Assembly: GCA_910585215.1 (NCBI GenBank)
Contig: CAJUDQ010000041.1
Span: forward strand, 1-29,731
Direction: 5' to 3'
DNA length: 29,731 bases
Source of the DNA: an uncultured Lachnospiraceae bacterium
GTDB lineage: Bacteria; Bacillota; Clostridia; Lachnospirales; Lachnospiraceae
The translations under genes were made by a program, and so were the position numbers. The notes under the pieces were generated by a model. The model had not been told where the DNA came from. It did not search any database and saw only the letters and a program-made list of their open reading frames with translations. Each line of letters starts with the position of its first letter. Position 1 is the stretch's first letter. Of this stretch, positions 15,713 through 23,822 are shown in pieces.

Positions 15713-16765
15713 ATGGAATTAGATGAAAGAAAAATGAAAATACTTCAGGCAATCGTAAAAAATTATCTGGAAACAGGAGAGCCGGTAGGGTCGCGGACAA
15801 TATCAAAATATACAGATTTAAATTTGAGTTCCGCAACAATTCGAAATGAGATGGCAGACCTTGAGGAACAGGGATATATTTTACAGCCTCATACATCCGC
15901 AGGACGTATTCCTTCCGATAAGGGATACAGAGTCTACGTAGATGAGATGATGAGGGAAAGAGAAACATTGCTTGACGACAGGGAAAAAGAGCTGGAGGAT
16001 ATGAAAGATTTCCTTGTAGAAAAGGTAGACAGGGTAGAAACACTGCTTCAAAATATGGCCAAAGTATTAGCAACTAATACAAATTATGCTACCATGATTT
16101 CAACTCCACACTTTCATCGCAATAAACTGAAATTTATTCAGCTTTCCTCCGTGGAGGATAATCAAATCTTATGTGTTATGGTTTTAGAGGGTAACATTAT
16201 CAAAAATAAAATATTAAAAGTAAATGAGACACTTGATAATGAAACAATCCTGAAGCTGAATATATTGTTGAACAGTACCTTAAACGGACTCACACTTGAA
16301 CAGATTAATCTTGGAATGATATCGAGAATGACCGGTCAGGCAGGCGAACAGAGCGAGCTGGTAAGAAATGTGCTTGATGCTGTGGCGGAAGCATTTCATG
16401 CAGAAAAGGATATGGAAATTTATACCAGTGGAGCAACCAATATTCTGAAGTATCCGGAACTCAGTGACAGCGAGAAGGCAAGCAGGCTGATAGGGACGCT
16501 GGAGGAAAAGAGGCTTCTGACAAACCTGATTGCAGATACAGGTTCGGAGGAAGACGGAGGAGGCATTCAGATTTATATTGGGAATGAAACGCCGGTTCAG
16601 TCCATGAAGGACTGCAGTGTGGTAACAGCGACATATGAGCTTGACGACGGACTGACAGGAACAATTGGTGTGATAGGTCCAAAGAGAATGGATTATGAAA
16701 AGGTAGTGGAAACATTAAAAACTGTAAAAGGACAGTTAGACGATGCTTATAAGAAAATAACATAG
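15713..16765 (+). CDS. hrcA: HrcA heat-inducible transcription repressor
   Basis: The 350-residue repressor starts with MELDERKMKILQAIVKNY and has an N-terminal winged helix (PVGSRTISKY, SSATIRNEMADLEEQGY, HTSAGRIPSDKGYR), then the GAF-like and inserted dimerisation regions, with VLEGNIIKNKIL in mid-protein and GTIGVIGPKRMDY near the end. It represses the operon by binding CIRCE and is normally kept active by GroEL. I chose ATG 15713, preceded by AAAGGAAG, because the longer frame from TTG 15680 would begin inside the CIRCE operator. grpE follows after 28 nt. Length is usual for the family. Confidence 0.96.
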   Translation: MELDERKMKILQAIVKNYLETGEPVGSRTISKYTDLNLSSATIRNEMADLEEQGYILQPHTSAGRIPSDKGYRVYVDEMMRERETLLDDREKELEDMKDFLVEKVDRVETLLQNMAKVLATNTNYATMISTPHFHRNKLKFIQLSSVEDNQILCVMVLEGNIIKNKILKVNETLDNETILKLNILLNSTLNGLTLEQINLGMISRMTGQAGEQSELVRNVLDAVAEAFHAEKDMEIYTSGATNILKYPELSDSEKASRLIGTLEEKRLLTNLIADTGSEEDGGGIQIYIGNETPVQSMKDCSVVTATYELDDGLTGTIGVIGPKRMDYEKVVETLKTVKGQLDDAYKKIT

Positions 16766-16793
16766 AAAGGATTATACAGAAAGGTGGTAAAAA

Positions 16794-17477
16794 ATGGCTG
16801 ACAAGGCAAAGGATAGGATGGAAGCCGCAAAAGAAGCGGCAGAGGAAGCGAAAGAATCTGTAAAGGATACAGAAGAAGGAGCAGAAAACGCTTCATCAGC
16901 AGAGCAAGATAAGACAGAGGATACAAAGGAAGAGAAAGCAGAAGAAGAATCGGAAGAAAAAGAAAATGATTCCGAAACAGAAGAGGATGCTGAATCAGAC
17001 GAAAAGAAGAAAGACGGCTCCAAGCTTTTCAAAAAGAAAAAAGACAAGAAAGATGAAAAGATAGAAGAACTGAATGACAAGTATACAAGGTTATTTGCCG
17101 AGTTTGATAATTTCAGAAAACGTTCCGAAAAAGAGAAAAAGGCAATGTTTGAAGTAGGAGCAAAATCTGTGATAGAAAAAATTCTTCCGATTATAGACAA
17201 CTTTGAAAGAGGTCTGGCGACCATACCAGAGGAAGAGAAAACTGGTTTTGCAGAGGGTATGGATAAGATATATAAACAGCTTATCACTTCGCTTGAAGAA
17301 GCCGGAGTAAAACAAATCGAGGCTGTCGGACAGGAATTTGACCCAAATCTTCACAATGCAGTTATGCATGTAGAGGATGAAAGCTTGGGCGAAAATATAG
17401 TCGCTGAAGAGCTGCAAAAAGGTTATATATATAGAGAAACAGTTGTAAGACATTCTATGGTAAAAGTAGCAAATTAA
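16794..17477 (+). CDS. grpE: GrpE nucleotide exchange factor
   Basis: This 227-residue protein has a long charged N-terminal region (about residues 1-80, rich in Glu, Lys and Ala) leading to a coiled coil and the GrpE core: EFDNFRKRSEKEK, IEKILPIIDNFERGL and the C-terminal beta domain with VGQEFDPNLHNAVMH and GYIYRETVVRHSMVKVAN. GrpE releases ADP from DnaK in the cytosol. The acidic-basic N-terminal extension is longer than in many GrpEs but of a kind seen in clostridia. AAAGGTGG about 8 nt before the ATG is the ribosome site. It is second in the CIRCE-controlled operon. Confidence 0.96.
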   Translation: MADKAKDRMEAAKEAAEEAKESVKDTEEGAENASSAEQDKTEDTKEEKAEEESEEKENDSETEEDAESDEKKKDGSKLFKKKKDKKDEKIEELNDKYTRLFAEFDNFRKRSEKEKKAMFEVGAKSVIEKILPIIDNFERGLATIPEEEKTGFAEGMDKIYKQLITSLEEAGVKQIEAVGQEFDPNLHNAVMHVEDESLGENIVAEELQKGYIYRETVVRHSMVKVAN

Positions 17478-17507
17478 TATTTTTTATATTTTATAGGAGG
17501 CTTTATT

Positions 17508-19379
17508 ATGAGCAAGATTATTGGTATTGATTTAGGAACAACAAATTCATGTGTAGCAGTTATGGAAGGTGGTCAGCCTACTGTAATCGCAAATACAGAA
17601 GGTGTCAGAACAACTCCTTCCATTGTGGCATTTACAAAGACTGGAGAAAGACTGGTAGGAGACCCTGCAAAGCGTCAGGCAGTCACAAATGCAGATAAGA
17701 CTATTTCTTCCATTAAGAGACATATGGGTTCTGATTATAAGGTAACAATTGATGATAAAAAATATTCTCCACAGCAGATTTCAGCTATGATTTTACAGAA
17801 GTTAAAGGCTGATGCGGAAGGATATCTCGGTGAAAAGGTAACAGAGGCAGTTATCACTGTGCCGGCTTATTTCAACGATGCACAGAGACAGGCGACAAAG
17901 GACGCTGGTAAAATTGCAGGTTTAAATGTAGAGAGAATTATCAATGAGCCAACAGCGGCAGCGCTTGCTTATGGTCTTGATAATGAAAATGAGCAGAAAG
18001 TTATGGTATATGACCTTGGCGGCGGTACTTTCGATGTATCCATTATTGAAATCGGCGACGGAATTATTCAGGTACTTTCTACATCCGGTGATAACAGACT
18101 TGGCGGTGATGATTTTGACCAGAGAATCACACAGTATATGATAGACGAATTTAAGAAAACAGAAGGAATTGATTTGTCAACAGATAAAATGGCGCTTCAG
18201 AGATTGAAGGAAGCAGCAGAAAAGGCAAAGAAGGAGCTTTCTTCCGCTACTACTACAAATATCAACCTTCCGTTTATTACTGCAAATCAGGAAGGACCAA
18301 AGCATTTTGACATGAATCTGACAAGGGCAAAATTTGATGAACTGACTCATGACCTTGTAGAAAGAACCGCTGTACCTGTTCAAAATGCACTTCAGGATGC
18401 AGGGTTGACTGCAGGCGAGTTATCAAAAGTATTGCTGGTAGGAGGTTCTACACGTATTCCGGCAGTTCAGGAAAAAGTAAAACAGTTGACCGGACATGAA
18501 CCTTCCAAGAGCCTGAATCCGGATGAATGTGTGGCAATTGGCGCTTCTGTTCAGGGTGGTAAGCTGGCAGGCGACGCCGGTGCAGGTGATATTCTTCTTG
18601 TAGATGTTACTCCTCTTACTCTGTCAATTGAGACACAGGGAGGTATTGCAACAAACATGATTGAAAGAAATACTACAATCCCTGCAAAGCATACAGAGAC
18701 ATTCTCAACAGCTGAGGATAATCAGAGCGCTGTAGATATCAGAGTCGTACAGGGTGAGAGAAAGTTTGCAAGAGATAACAAGCTTCTGGGTGAATTCAGA
18801 CTTGACGGAATTGCTCCGGCTCCAAGAGGAATTCCTAAAATAGAAGTTACCTTTGATATTGATGTAAATGGTATCGTAAATGTATCTGCAAAGGACCAGG
18901 GAACAGGCAAAGAGCAGCATATTACTATTACTTCCGGTTCAAATATGTCAGAAGAAGATATCGAAAAGGCTGTAAAAGAAGCTGCTGAATTTGAGGCACA
19001 GGATAAGAAACGCAAGGAAGCGATTGATGCAAGAAATGAAGCAGATTCCAGAGCATTCCAGGTAGAGAAGACATTAAAAGACGTAGGAGATAAGCTGGAT
19101 GCATCAGAAAAGGCTGCGGTAGAGGCTGACCTTCAGGCTCTTAAGGATGTCCTTGCAAAATCTACCCCTGAGACAATGACTGATTCAGATGTAGCAGAAA
19201 TCAAGGCTGCACAGGAGAAAATGATGGCAGGAGCTGAGAAGTTATTTACAAAGATGTATGAGCAGGCACAGGCATCAGGTGCTGCAGGTGCAGGTCCTGA
19301 TATGGGGCAGGCAGGTCCAGATATGAACGCAGGTCCGGCAGATGACAATGTGGTAGATGGGGATTATAAAGAAGTATAA
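17508..19379 (+). CDS. dnaK: DnaK (Hsp70) chaperone
   Basis: The 623-residue Hsp70 begins MSKIIGIDLGTTNSCVAV, with further ATPase signatures VYDLGGGTFDVSIIEIGDG and VLLVGGSTRIPAVQEKV, the linker DVTPLTLSIET, a substrate-binding beta domain and a helical lid ending in a Gly/Ala/Pro/Asp-rich tail and DGDYKEV. It folds and protects proteins in an ATP cycle with DnaJ and GrpE. ATAGGAGG ahead of the ATG is a strong ribosome site, as expected for an abundant protein. Codon use is less AT-biased than the neighbouring glycan genes, fitting a highly expressed core gene. Confidence 0.98.
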   Translation: MSKIIGIDLGTTNSCVAVMEGGQPTVIANTEGVRTTPSIVAFTKTGERLVGDPAKRQAVTNADKTISSIKRHMGSDYKVTIDDKKYSPQQISAMILQKLKADAEGYLGEKVTEAVITVPAYFNDAQRQATKDAGKIAGLNVERIINEPTAAALAYGLDNENEQKVMVYDLGGGTFDVSIIEIGDGIIQVLSTSGDNRLGGDDFDQRITQYMIDEFKKTEGIDLSTDKMALQRLKEAAEKAKKELSSATTTNINLPFITANQEGPKHFDMNLTRAKFDELTHDLVERTAVPVQNALQDAGLTAGELSKVLLVGGSTRIPAVQEKVKQLTGHEPSKSLNPDECVAIGASVQGGKLAGDAGAGDILLVDVTPLTLSIETQGGIATNMIERNTTIPAKHTETFSTAEDNQSAVDIRVVQGERKFARDNKLLGEFRLDGIAPAPRGIPKIEVTFDIDVNGIVNVSAKDQGTGKEQHITITSGSNMSEEDIEKAVKEAAEFEAQDKKRKEAIDARNEADSRAFQVEKTLKDVGDKLDASEKAAVEADLQALKDVLAKSTPETMTDSDVAEIKAAQEKMMAGAEKLFTKMYEQAQASGAAGAGPDMGQAGPDMNAGPADDNVVDGDYKEV

Positions 19380-19427
19380 AAGGATATTAATAGAAGTATT
19401 TAAAAGAGTTATTATTGACAGAAGATT

Positions 19428-19483
19428 TCAGAAAGTTCGGGGAATAGAGGTTTTATAACCTCTATTCCTTAAACGGTTTCTGA
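19428..19483 (+). other. Long hairpin between dnaK and dnaJ
   Basis: GGAATAGAGGTT (19441-19452) and AACCTCTATTCC (19457-19468) form a perfect 12-bp stem with a TTAT loop. An outer stem TCAGAAA (19428-19434) with TTTCTGA (19477-19483) can extend it. No U-run follows, so it is not a classical terminator; an mRNA-stability or partial-termination element lowering dnaJ relative to dnaK is more likely. The rest of the 205-nt gap shows only a TTGACA at 19490-19495 without a good -10. Confidence 0.7.
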
Positions 19484-19584
19484 TAGTATTTGACAAGATA
19501 CAGAGCAAAGTGTGAAAAACAACGGAAAAATTGCTGTTGCAGGCACTTTAATTTGAAAATCCAAGAAATGGAAGCGAGGATATT

Positions 19585-20775
19585 ATGGCTGATAAAAGAG
19601 ATTACTACGAGATTTTAGGCGTAGATAAAAACGCAGATGAGGCTGCGATAAAAAAGGCATATCGGGCATTGGCAAAGAAATATCATCCCGATATGAATCC
19701 CGGTGATAAGGACGCAGAGGCAAAGTTTAAGGAGGCTTCCGAGGCTTATGCAGTGCTGAGCGATGCGGAAAAGAGAAGACAGTATGACCAGTATGGTCAT
19801 GCAGCATTTGGCGGCGGTGGAGCCGGAGGCGGCTTTGACTTTAATTTCAGCGGGGATATGAGTGATATTTTTGGGGATATTTTTGGAGATTTCTTTGGTG
19901 GCGGAAGAAGCAGAAGAAGCTCAAATGGTCCTATGAAGGGCGCCAATTTAAGAACCTCTGTGAGAATTAAATTTGAAGAAGCTGTATTTGGCTGTGAAAA
20001 AGAAATTGAGATTACCTTAAAAGATGAATGTCCAAAGTGCCATGGAACAGGAGCAAAGGAAGGCACTCAGCCTGTTACTTGCAGCAAGTGTGGCGGAAAA
20101 GGTCAGGTAATGTATACTCAGCAGTCTCTTTTCGGTGCAATGAGAAGTGTTCAGACATGTCCTGACTGTCATGGAACGGGTAAAATTGTAAGGGATAAAT
20201 GTCCTGACTGTGCGGGCAGCGGTTATATCAGCAGCAGAAAGAAAATACAGGTGACAATTCCTGCCGGTATTGATGATGGTCAGAGTATTCGTATCGCAGG
20301 AAAAGGTGAACCAGGAGCAAACGGAGGTCAGAGAGGTGATTTGCTGGTAGAGGTAAATGTAATGAGACATCCGATTTTCCAGAGACAGGATTATAATCTT
20401 TATTCTACTGCACCGATTTCATTTGTGCAGGCAGCGCTTGGAGGCGATGTCAGAATCAGTACAATTGATGGCGATGTGCTGTTCCCAATTAAAGCTGGAA
20501 CGCAGACAGATACCAAAATCAGATTAAAAGGAAAAGGAGTTCCATCACTTCGAAATAAAAATTTAAGAGGCGACCAGTATGTAACACTGGTGGTTCAGGT
20601 TCCAGAAAAATTGAGTGCCGCACAGAAGGAAGCATTGTTGGCATTTGATAAGACGATGAACGGAGAAGCTTTTTTGAAGGAAGAACAGGGGGATGCGGAA
20701 AGTACAGAGGAGAATGGAAAGAAGAAAGGGAAGAAAAAGAAATTTACAGAACAGCTAAAAGATATGTTTGATTAA
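19585..20775 (+). CDS. dnaJ: DnaJ (Hsp40) co-chaperone
   Basis: The 396-residue type I DnaJ has a J domain with the KKYHPDMNPG HPD tripeptide (about residues 33-35), a Gly/Phe-rich region (GGGGAGGGFDFNFSG), four zinc-binding C-x2-C-x-G-x-G repeats (CPKCHGTG, CSKCGGKG, CPDCHGTG, CPDCAGSG) and two C-terminal substrate-binding beta domains. A Lys/Glu-rich stretch precedes the end. It brings unfolded proteins to DnaK and stimulates its ATPase. GCGAGG about 9 nt upstream is the ribosome site. Separated from dnaK by 205 nt containing a large hairpin, and closed by a strong terminator downstream. Confidence 0.97.
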   Translation: MADKRDYYEILGVDKNADEAAIKKAYRALAKKYHPDMNPGDKDAEAKFKEASEAYAVLSDAEKRRQYDQYGHAAFGGGGAGGGFDFNFSGDMSDIFGDIFGDFFGGGRSRRSSNGPMKGANLRTSVRIKFEEAVFGCEKEIEITLKDECPKCHGTGAKEGTQPVTCSKCGGKGQVMYTQQSLFGAMRSVQTCPDCHGTGKIVRDKCPDCAGSGYISSRKKIQVTIPAGIDDGQSIRIAGKGEPGANGGQRGDLLVEVNVMRHPIFQRQDYNLYSTAPISFVQAALGGDVRISTIDGDVLFPIKAGTQTDTKIRLKGKGVPSLRNKNLRGDQYVTLVVQVPEKLSAAQKEALLAFDKTMNGEAFLKEEQGDAESTEENGKKKGKKKKFTEQLKDMFD

Positions 20776-20780
20776 AAATT

Positions 20781-20890
20781 AAGCTGTCGCAGTTAAGTAT
20801 ATGGGATATAGTATTTACTGGTATCAAAATTTGCTGATATTGAAGTTTATTGTATGCCATATATTTCTTAATGCGGCAGCTTTTTTATTT
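20781..20890 (+). terminator. Intrinsic terminator after dnaJ with a long stem
   Basis: AAGCTGTCGCA (20781-20791) pairs with TGCGGCAGCTT (20872-20882) with one G-U pair, and TTTTTATTT follows. Inner segments TTAAG/CTTAA and ATATGG/CCATAT can extend the structure over an internal sequence of about 50 nt. Confidence 0.8.
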
Positions 20891-20931
20891 AACAGATTTG
20901 TGGCATAAAAATAAAACGGATTGTTCTAATA

Positions 20932-21007
20932 TTGACTGATTCTGGTATTGTCATATTTTAATACAGATGTATTTTAGTATTGACATAAAAAAAATTTCGT
21001 GTATAAT
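20932..21007 (+). promoter_or_regulatory. Promoter(s) of the perR-like gene
   Basis: The main candidate is TTGACA at 20980-20985, 16 nt, TATAAT at 21002-21007. A weaker upstream pair is TTGACT at 20932-20937, 16 nt, TATTTT at 20954-20959. The main -10 box overlaps the palindrome at 21003-21025, so binding there would block RNA polymerase. Confidence 0.8.
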
Positions 21008-21025
21008 AAGACTAAGTCTTATTAT
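21003..21025 (+). promoter_or_regulatory. 11-1-11 palindrome, probable PerR/Fur-family operator
   Basis: ATAATAAGACT (21003-21013), a central A and AGTCTTATTAT (21015-21025) form a perfect palindrome over the -10 box and start region of a Fur-family gene. The AT-rich inverted repeat resembles Per/Fur boxes, with TAATAAGACT in place of the B. subtilis Per box half TTATAAT. Autoregulation is the likely purpose. Confidence 0.75.
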
Positions 21026-21042
21026 TAATTAAGGAGATTCAG

Positions 21043-21441
21043 ATGAGAAAACAGCGTAATTCAAGACAAAGAAAACTGATTTTGGATATTGTTGCATCAA
21101 GACATGACCATCCGACTGCCGACCAGATTTATCTGGATGTCAGAACACAGGATAATCAGATAAGCCGTGGTACTGTATATCGAAATCTTGGGATATTGTC
21201 GGAAAACGGTGAAATTGCAAATGTAAAGGTTCCAGCAGCAGACCGCTATGATTCCCGTCTTGACAGGCATTACCATATGTTTTGTACAGGCTGCAAGAGG
21301 GTGTTTGATGTTCCGCTGGAATATCAGGAACAGTATGATGAACAGGTAGAGAAAGAAACCGGTTTTAAAATCAGCAGACACCGTCTTGTTTTTGAAGGAT
21401 TTTGTGAAGAATGCAGTCTGGAGCAGAAGAATAAGAACTAA
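21043..21441 (+). CDS. perR: PerR-like Fur-family peroxide-sensing repressor
   Basis: The 132-residue regulator has the Fur-family winged helix (HPTADQIYLDVR, ISRGTVYRNLGIL) and a metal-binding dimer domain. Structural zinc cysteines are in FCTGCKRVF and FCEECSL. The HPTADQIY His, the RYD Asp and the DRHYHMFC histidines match the regulatory metal ligands of PerR (His37, Asp85, His91, His93 in B. subtilis), which favours PerR over Fur or Zur. AAGGAG 9 nt before the ATG is the ribosome site. It probably represses its own promoter and the rubrerythrin fusion gene 83 nt downstream, releasing them when the metal site is oxidised. Distinction among Fur subfamilies by eye is fairly but not fully secure. 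Confidence 0.88.
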   Translation: MRKQRNSRQRKLILDIVASRHDHPTADQIYLDVRTQDNQISRGTVYRNLGILSENGEIANVKVPAADRYDSRLDRHYHMFCTGCKRVFDVPLEYQEQYDEQVEKETGFKISRHRLVFEGFCEECSLEQKNKN

Positions 21442-21456
21442 TACAATTGACATCTG

Positions 21457-21483
21457 TATTGATTGTGGAATCTGCAATCAATA
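21457..21483 (+). other. Hairpin between perR and the rubrerythrin fusion gene
   Basis: TATTGATTG (21457-21465) pairs perfectly with CAATCAATA (21475-21483) around a 9-nt loop. No U-run follows and no good promoter was found after it, so the two genes are probably cotranscribed with this hairpin modulating read-through or stability. It could also be a protein-binding inverted repeat. Confidence 0.5.
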
Positions 21484-21524
21484 TACTTGTTGACTGTTTA
21501 ATATAAAATACAAGGAGGTACTTT

Positions 21525-23666
21525 ATGGCTATTTACAAATGTAGTGTCTGCGGTGCAATTTATGATGAGGAAAAAGAAGGAAGACCGATTTCAGAACTTT
21601 CTGAATGTCCTGTCTGTCATCAGCCGGTTTCCAGATTTGAGCTGATTCCAGAGGAGAATATCAAATCCAATGCCGAAAATATGCAAAAAACAGATTCTGG
21701 CGCACTTGATTATGACAGTGCAACTGCAAGATACGACAAATCAAGTCGATATATGGCAGAAATTCATGAAATGGCGGTAACAGGAAACTATATCAGTGCT
21801 GCGATGAGTACAGAGCTGCCATTACCAAAATGGGATGATATTCTTCTTCTTGGCGCACAGCTGAATCCACCGCCGCTTGATGACAATGACCCTGTAGATA
21901 CAACAACTGTTATCGGCAGGCATGCCAGAAAGCCGATGATAATTGACAGTCCAGTATATATTTCACATATGTCTTTTGGAGCTTTGTCAAGAGAAGCAAA
22001 AATTGCGCTTGCCAAAGGCTCTGCAATGGCAAGAACAGCGATGTGCAGCGGCGAGGGAGGTATTCTGCCAGAAGAAAAGCAGGCGGCGTATAAATATATA
22101 TTTGAGTATATTCCAAATAAGTACAGTGTGACAGATGAGAATCTGAAGTCCGCGGATGCAATTGAAATTAAAATCGGTCAGGGGACAAAGCCCGGGATGG
22201 GAGGTCATCTGCCGGGAGAAAAGGTAACGGCAGAGATTGCAGCAATCCGTGGGAAAAAGCAGGGAGAGGATATCCAAAGTCCAAGCAGATTTCCGGAGCT
22301 GAACACCAAAGAGGATTTAAGAAATATGGTAAATATGCTGCGTGACAGGTCAGAAGGCAGACCGATTGGAATTAAAATTGCAGCCGGAAATATTGAGCAG
22401 GATTTAGAATACTGTGTATTTGCAGAACCTGATTTTATTACCATTGATGGAAGAGGCGGTGCAACGGCTTCCAGTCCTCTCCTTTTGAGAGAAGCAACGT
22501 CTGTTCCTACTATTTACGCGCTGTCAAGAGCAAGAAGATATCTTGATTCTGTACATTCGGATATTTCACTTGTCATAACCGGAGGACTTCGCGTATCGGC
22601 AGATTTTGCAAAGGCTCTGGCGATGGGGGCGGATGCGGTGGCTGTCGCGAGCGCGGCATTGATTGCAGCTGCATGTCAGCAGTATCGTATCTGTGGCAGC
22701 GGAAACTGTCCAGTTGGTGTGGCTACTCAAAATTCAGAGCTTAGAAAACGTTTCAATATTGATGCGTCGGCTCAGAGAGTGGCAAATTTTTTAAATGTTT
22801 CTTTAAAAGAGCTGAAAATGTTTGGAAGAATTACAGGAAATCGTTCTATTCATGATTTGTCGGTTGACAATCTGATAACAACAAATAAAGAGATTGCGGA
22901 ATATACTGCTATCAGACATGCCGGACAGTCGGGTATACATGATAATACCGCTGCCGGCGGACAAAATCATGCAGTATTTAATGCTGCCAGAAAGAAGGAG
23001 GAAGAAAAGATGAGTCAGTATAAATGTAAATTATGTAAGAAGGTATTTGAAGTAAAAGAGGGTGAAACAGCGGTATGTCCAGTCTGCGGTGCCTCTTTGG
23101 AACATCTTGAGGAAATAAAAGTTCAGGCGGAAAATAAATATGCGGGAACACAGACAGAAAAGAATCTGCAGGCTGCTTTTTCCGGCGAATCCGGTGCGAG
23201 AAATAAATATACCTATTTTGCTTCTGTGGCAAAGAAAGAAGGCTTTGAACAGATAGCGGCGATTTTCTTAAAGACTGCTGAAAATGAGCGTGAGCATGCA
23301 AAGATGTGGTTGAAGGAATTAAAGGGGATTGGAGATACAGCCGCCAATCTTGCCGCTGCTGCCGATGGTGAAAATTTTGAGTGGACAGATATGTATGAGG
23401 GCTTTGCAAAAACAGCGGAAGAAGAGGGATTTCCTGAGCTGGCGGCAAAATTCCGTATGGTTGGTGCGATTGAAAAACATCATGAAGAGCGTTATCGTGC
23501 ATTGCTGAAAAATGTAGAAACAGCTGCTGTGTTTGCAAAGAGCGAAGTAAAGGTATGGGAGTGCCGTAACTGTGGTCATATTGTGGTTGGAACAAATGCA
23601 CCCGAGGTATGTCCGGTATGCGCACATCCACAGAGCTACTTTGAAATCAGTGAAGAGAATTATTAG
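21525..23666 (+). CDS. Rubredoxin/FMN-glutamate synthase-like/rubrerythrin fusion protein
   Basis: The 713-residue protein is a string of redox modules. Residues 1-40 form a rubredoxin-like domain (CSVCGAIYD, ECPVCHQP). Residues about 70-470 match the FMN-binding central domain of glutamate synthase, with GQGTKPGMGGHLPGEKV, ITIDGRGGATASSPL and CQQYRICGSGNCPVGVATQ, the last suited to a 3Fe-4S cluster. Residues 496-713 are a rubrerythrin with an N-terminal rubredoxin (CKLCKKVFE, CPVCGASLE), diiron ligands in SGESGARNKY, ENEREHAKM, EEEGF and EKHHEERY, and a C-terminal rubredoxin (CRNCGH, CPVCAHP). It likely passes electrons to reduce peroxide or oxygen. AAGGAGG before ATG 21525 is strong. An equally strong internal site precedes Met496, so a separate 218-residue rubrerythrin may also be made. 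The electron donor and true reaction are unknown. Confidence 0.88.
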   Translation: MAIYKCSVCGAIYDEEKEGRPISELSECPVCHQPVSRFELIPEENIKSNAENMQKTDSGALDYDSATARYDKSSRYMAEIHEMAVTGNYISAAMSTELPLPKWDDILLLGAQLNPPPLDDNDPVDTTTVIGRHARKPMIIDSPVYISHMSFGALSREAKIALAKGSAMARTAMCSGEGGILPEEKQAAYKYIFEYIPNKYSVTDENLKSADAIEIKIGQGTKPGMGGHLPGEKVTAEIAAIRGKKQGEDIQSPSRFPELNTKEDLRNMVNMLRDRSEGRPIGIKIAAGNIEQDLEYCVFAEPDFITIDGRGGATASSPLLLREATSVPTIYALSRARRYLDSVHSDISLVITGGLRVSADFAKALAMGADAVAVASAALIAAACQQYRICGSGNCPVGVATQNSELRKRFNIDASAQRVANFLNVSLKELKMFGRITGNRSIHDLSVDNLITTNKEIAEYTAIRHAGQSGIHDNTAAGGQNHAVFNAARKKEEEKMSQYKCKLCKKVFEVKEGETAVCPVCGASLEHLEEIKVQAENKYAGTQTEKNLQAAFSGESGARNKYTYFASVAKKEGFEQIAAIFLKTAENEREHAKMWLKELKGIGDTAANLAAAADGENFEWTDMYEGFAKTAEEEGFPELAAKFRMVGAIEKHHEERYRALLKNVETAAVFAKSEVKVWECRNCGHIVVGTNAPEVCPVCAHPQSYFEISEENY
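22995..23012 (+). promoter_or_regulatory. Internal ribosome binding site and ATG for a separate rubrerythrin
   Basis: AAGGAGG at 22995-23001 lies 8 nt before an in-frame ATG at 23010-23012, which is Met496 of the fusion and opens a complete 218-residue rubrerythrin (23010-23666). The linker just before it (ARKKEEEK) is exactly the kind of sequence that such a site encodes. Either two products are made or the two genes fused recently and kept the old start. Confidence 0.6.
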
Positions 23667-23744
23667 GTATCATAAACAGAATTAGAGATTTTAAGCGGTG
23701 GAAATACTTTTTTGAAAAGGGAGAATAAAATTTGCTAAAAAACG

Positions 23745-23773
23745 TTTTGATTTTTTGCAGCCTGTGCTATAAT
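23745..23773 (+). promoter_or_regulatory. Promoter of the lipoprotein gene
   Basis: TATAAT at 23768-23773 has an extended TGC in front (TGCTATAAT), with TTTTGA at 23745-23750 spaced by 17 nt as a weak -35. An inverted repeat TATTATT/AATAATA (23773-23779, 23783-23789) overlaps the start region and could be an operator. Confidence 0.65.
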
Positions 23774-23822
23774 ATTATTTTGAATAATAGAAAAAATTTT
23801 ACCACGGAGGAAACAGGCAATT

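Noticed and set aside
16772..17287. 171-codon minus-strand frame opposite grpE
   Set aside because: Its Ser/Phe-rich composition mirrors the Glu/Lys-rich N-terminus of GrpE; it is a shadow frame.
22978..23631. 217-codon minus-strand open frame opposite the rubrerythrin part
   Set aside because: It lies wholly within a confidently assigned gene, has no recognisable domain, and its composition is that of an antisense shadow.
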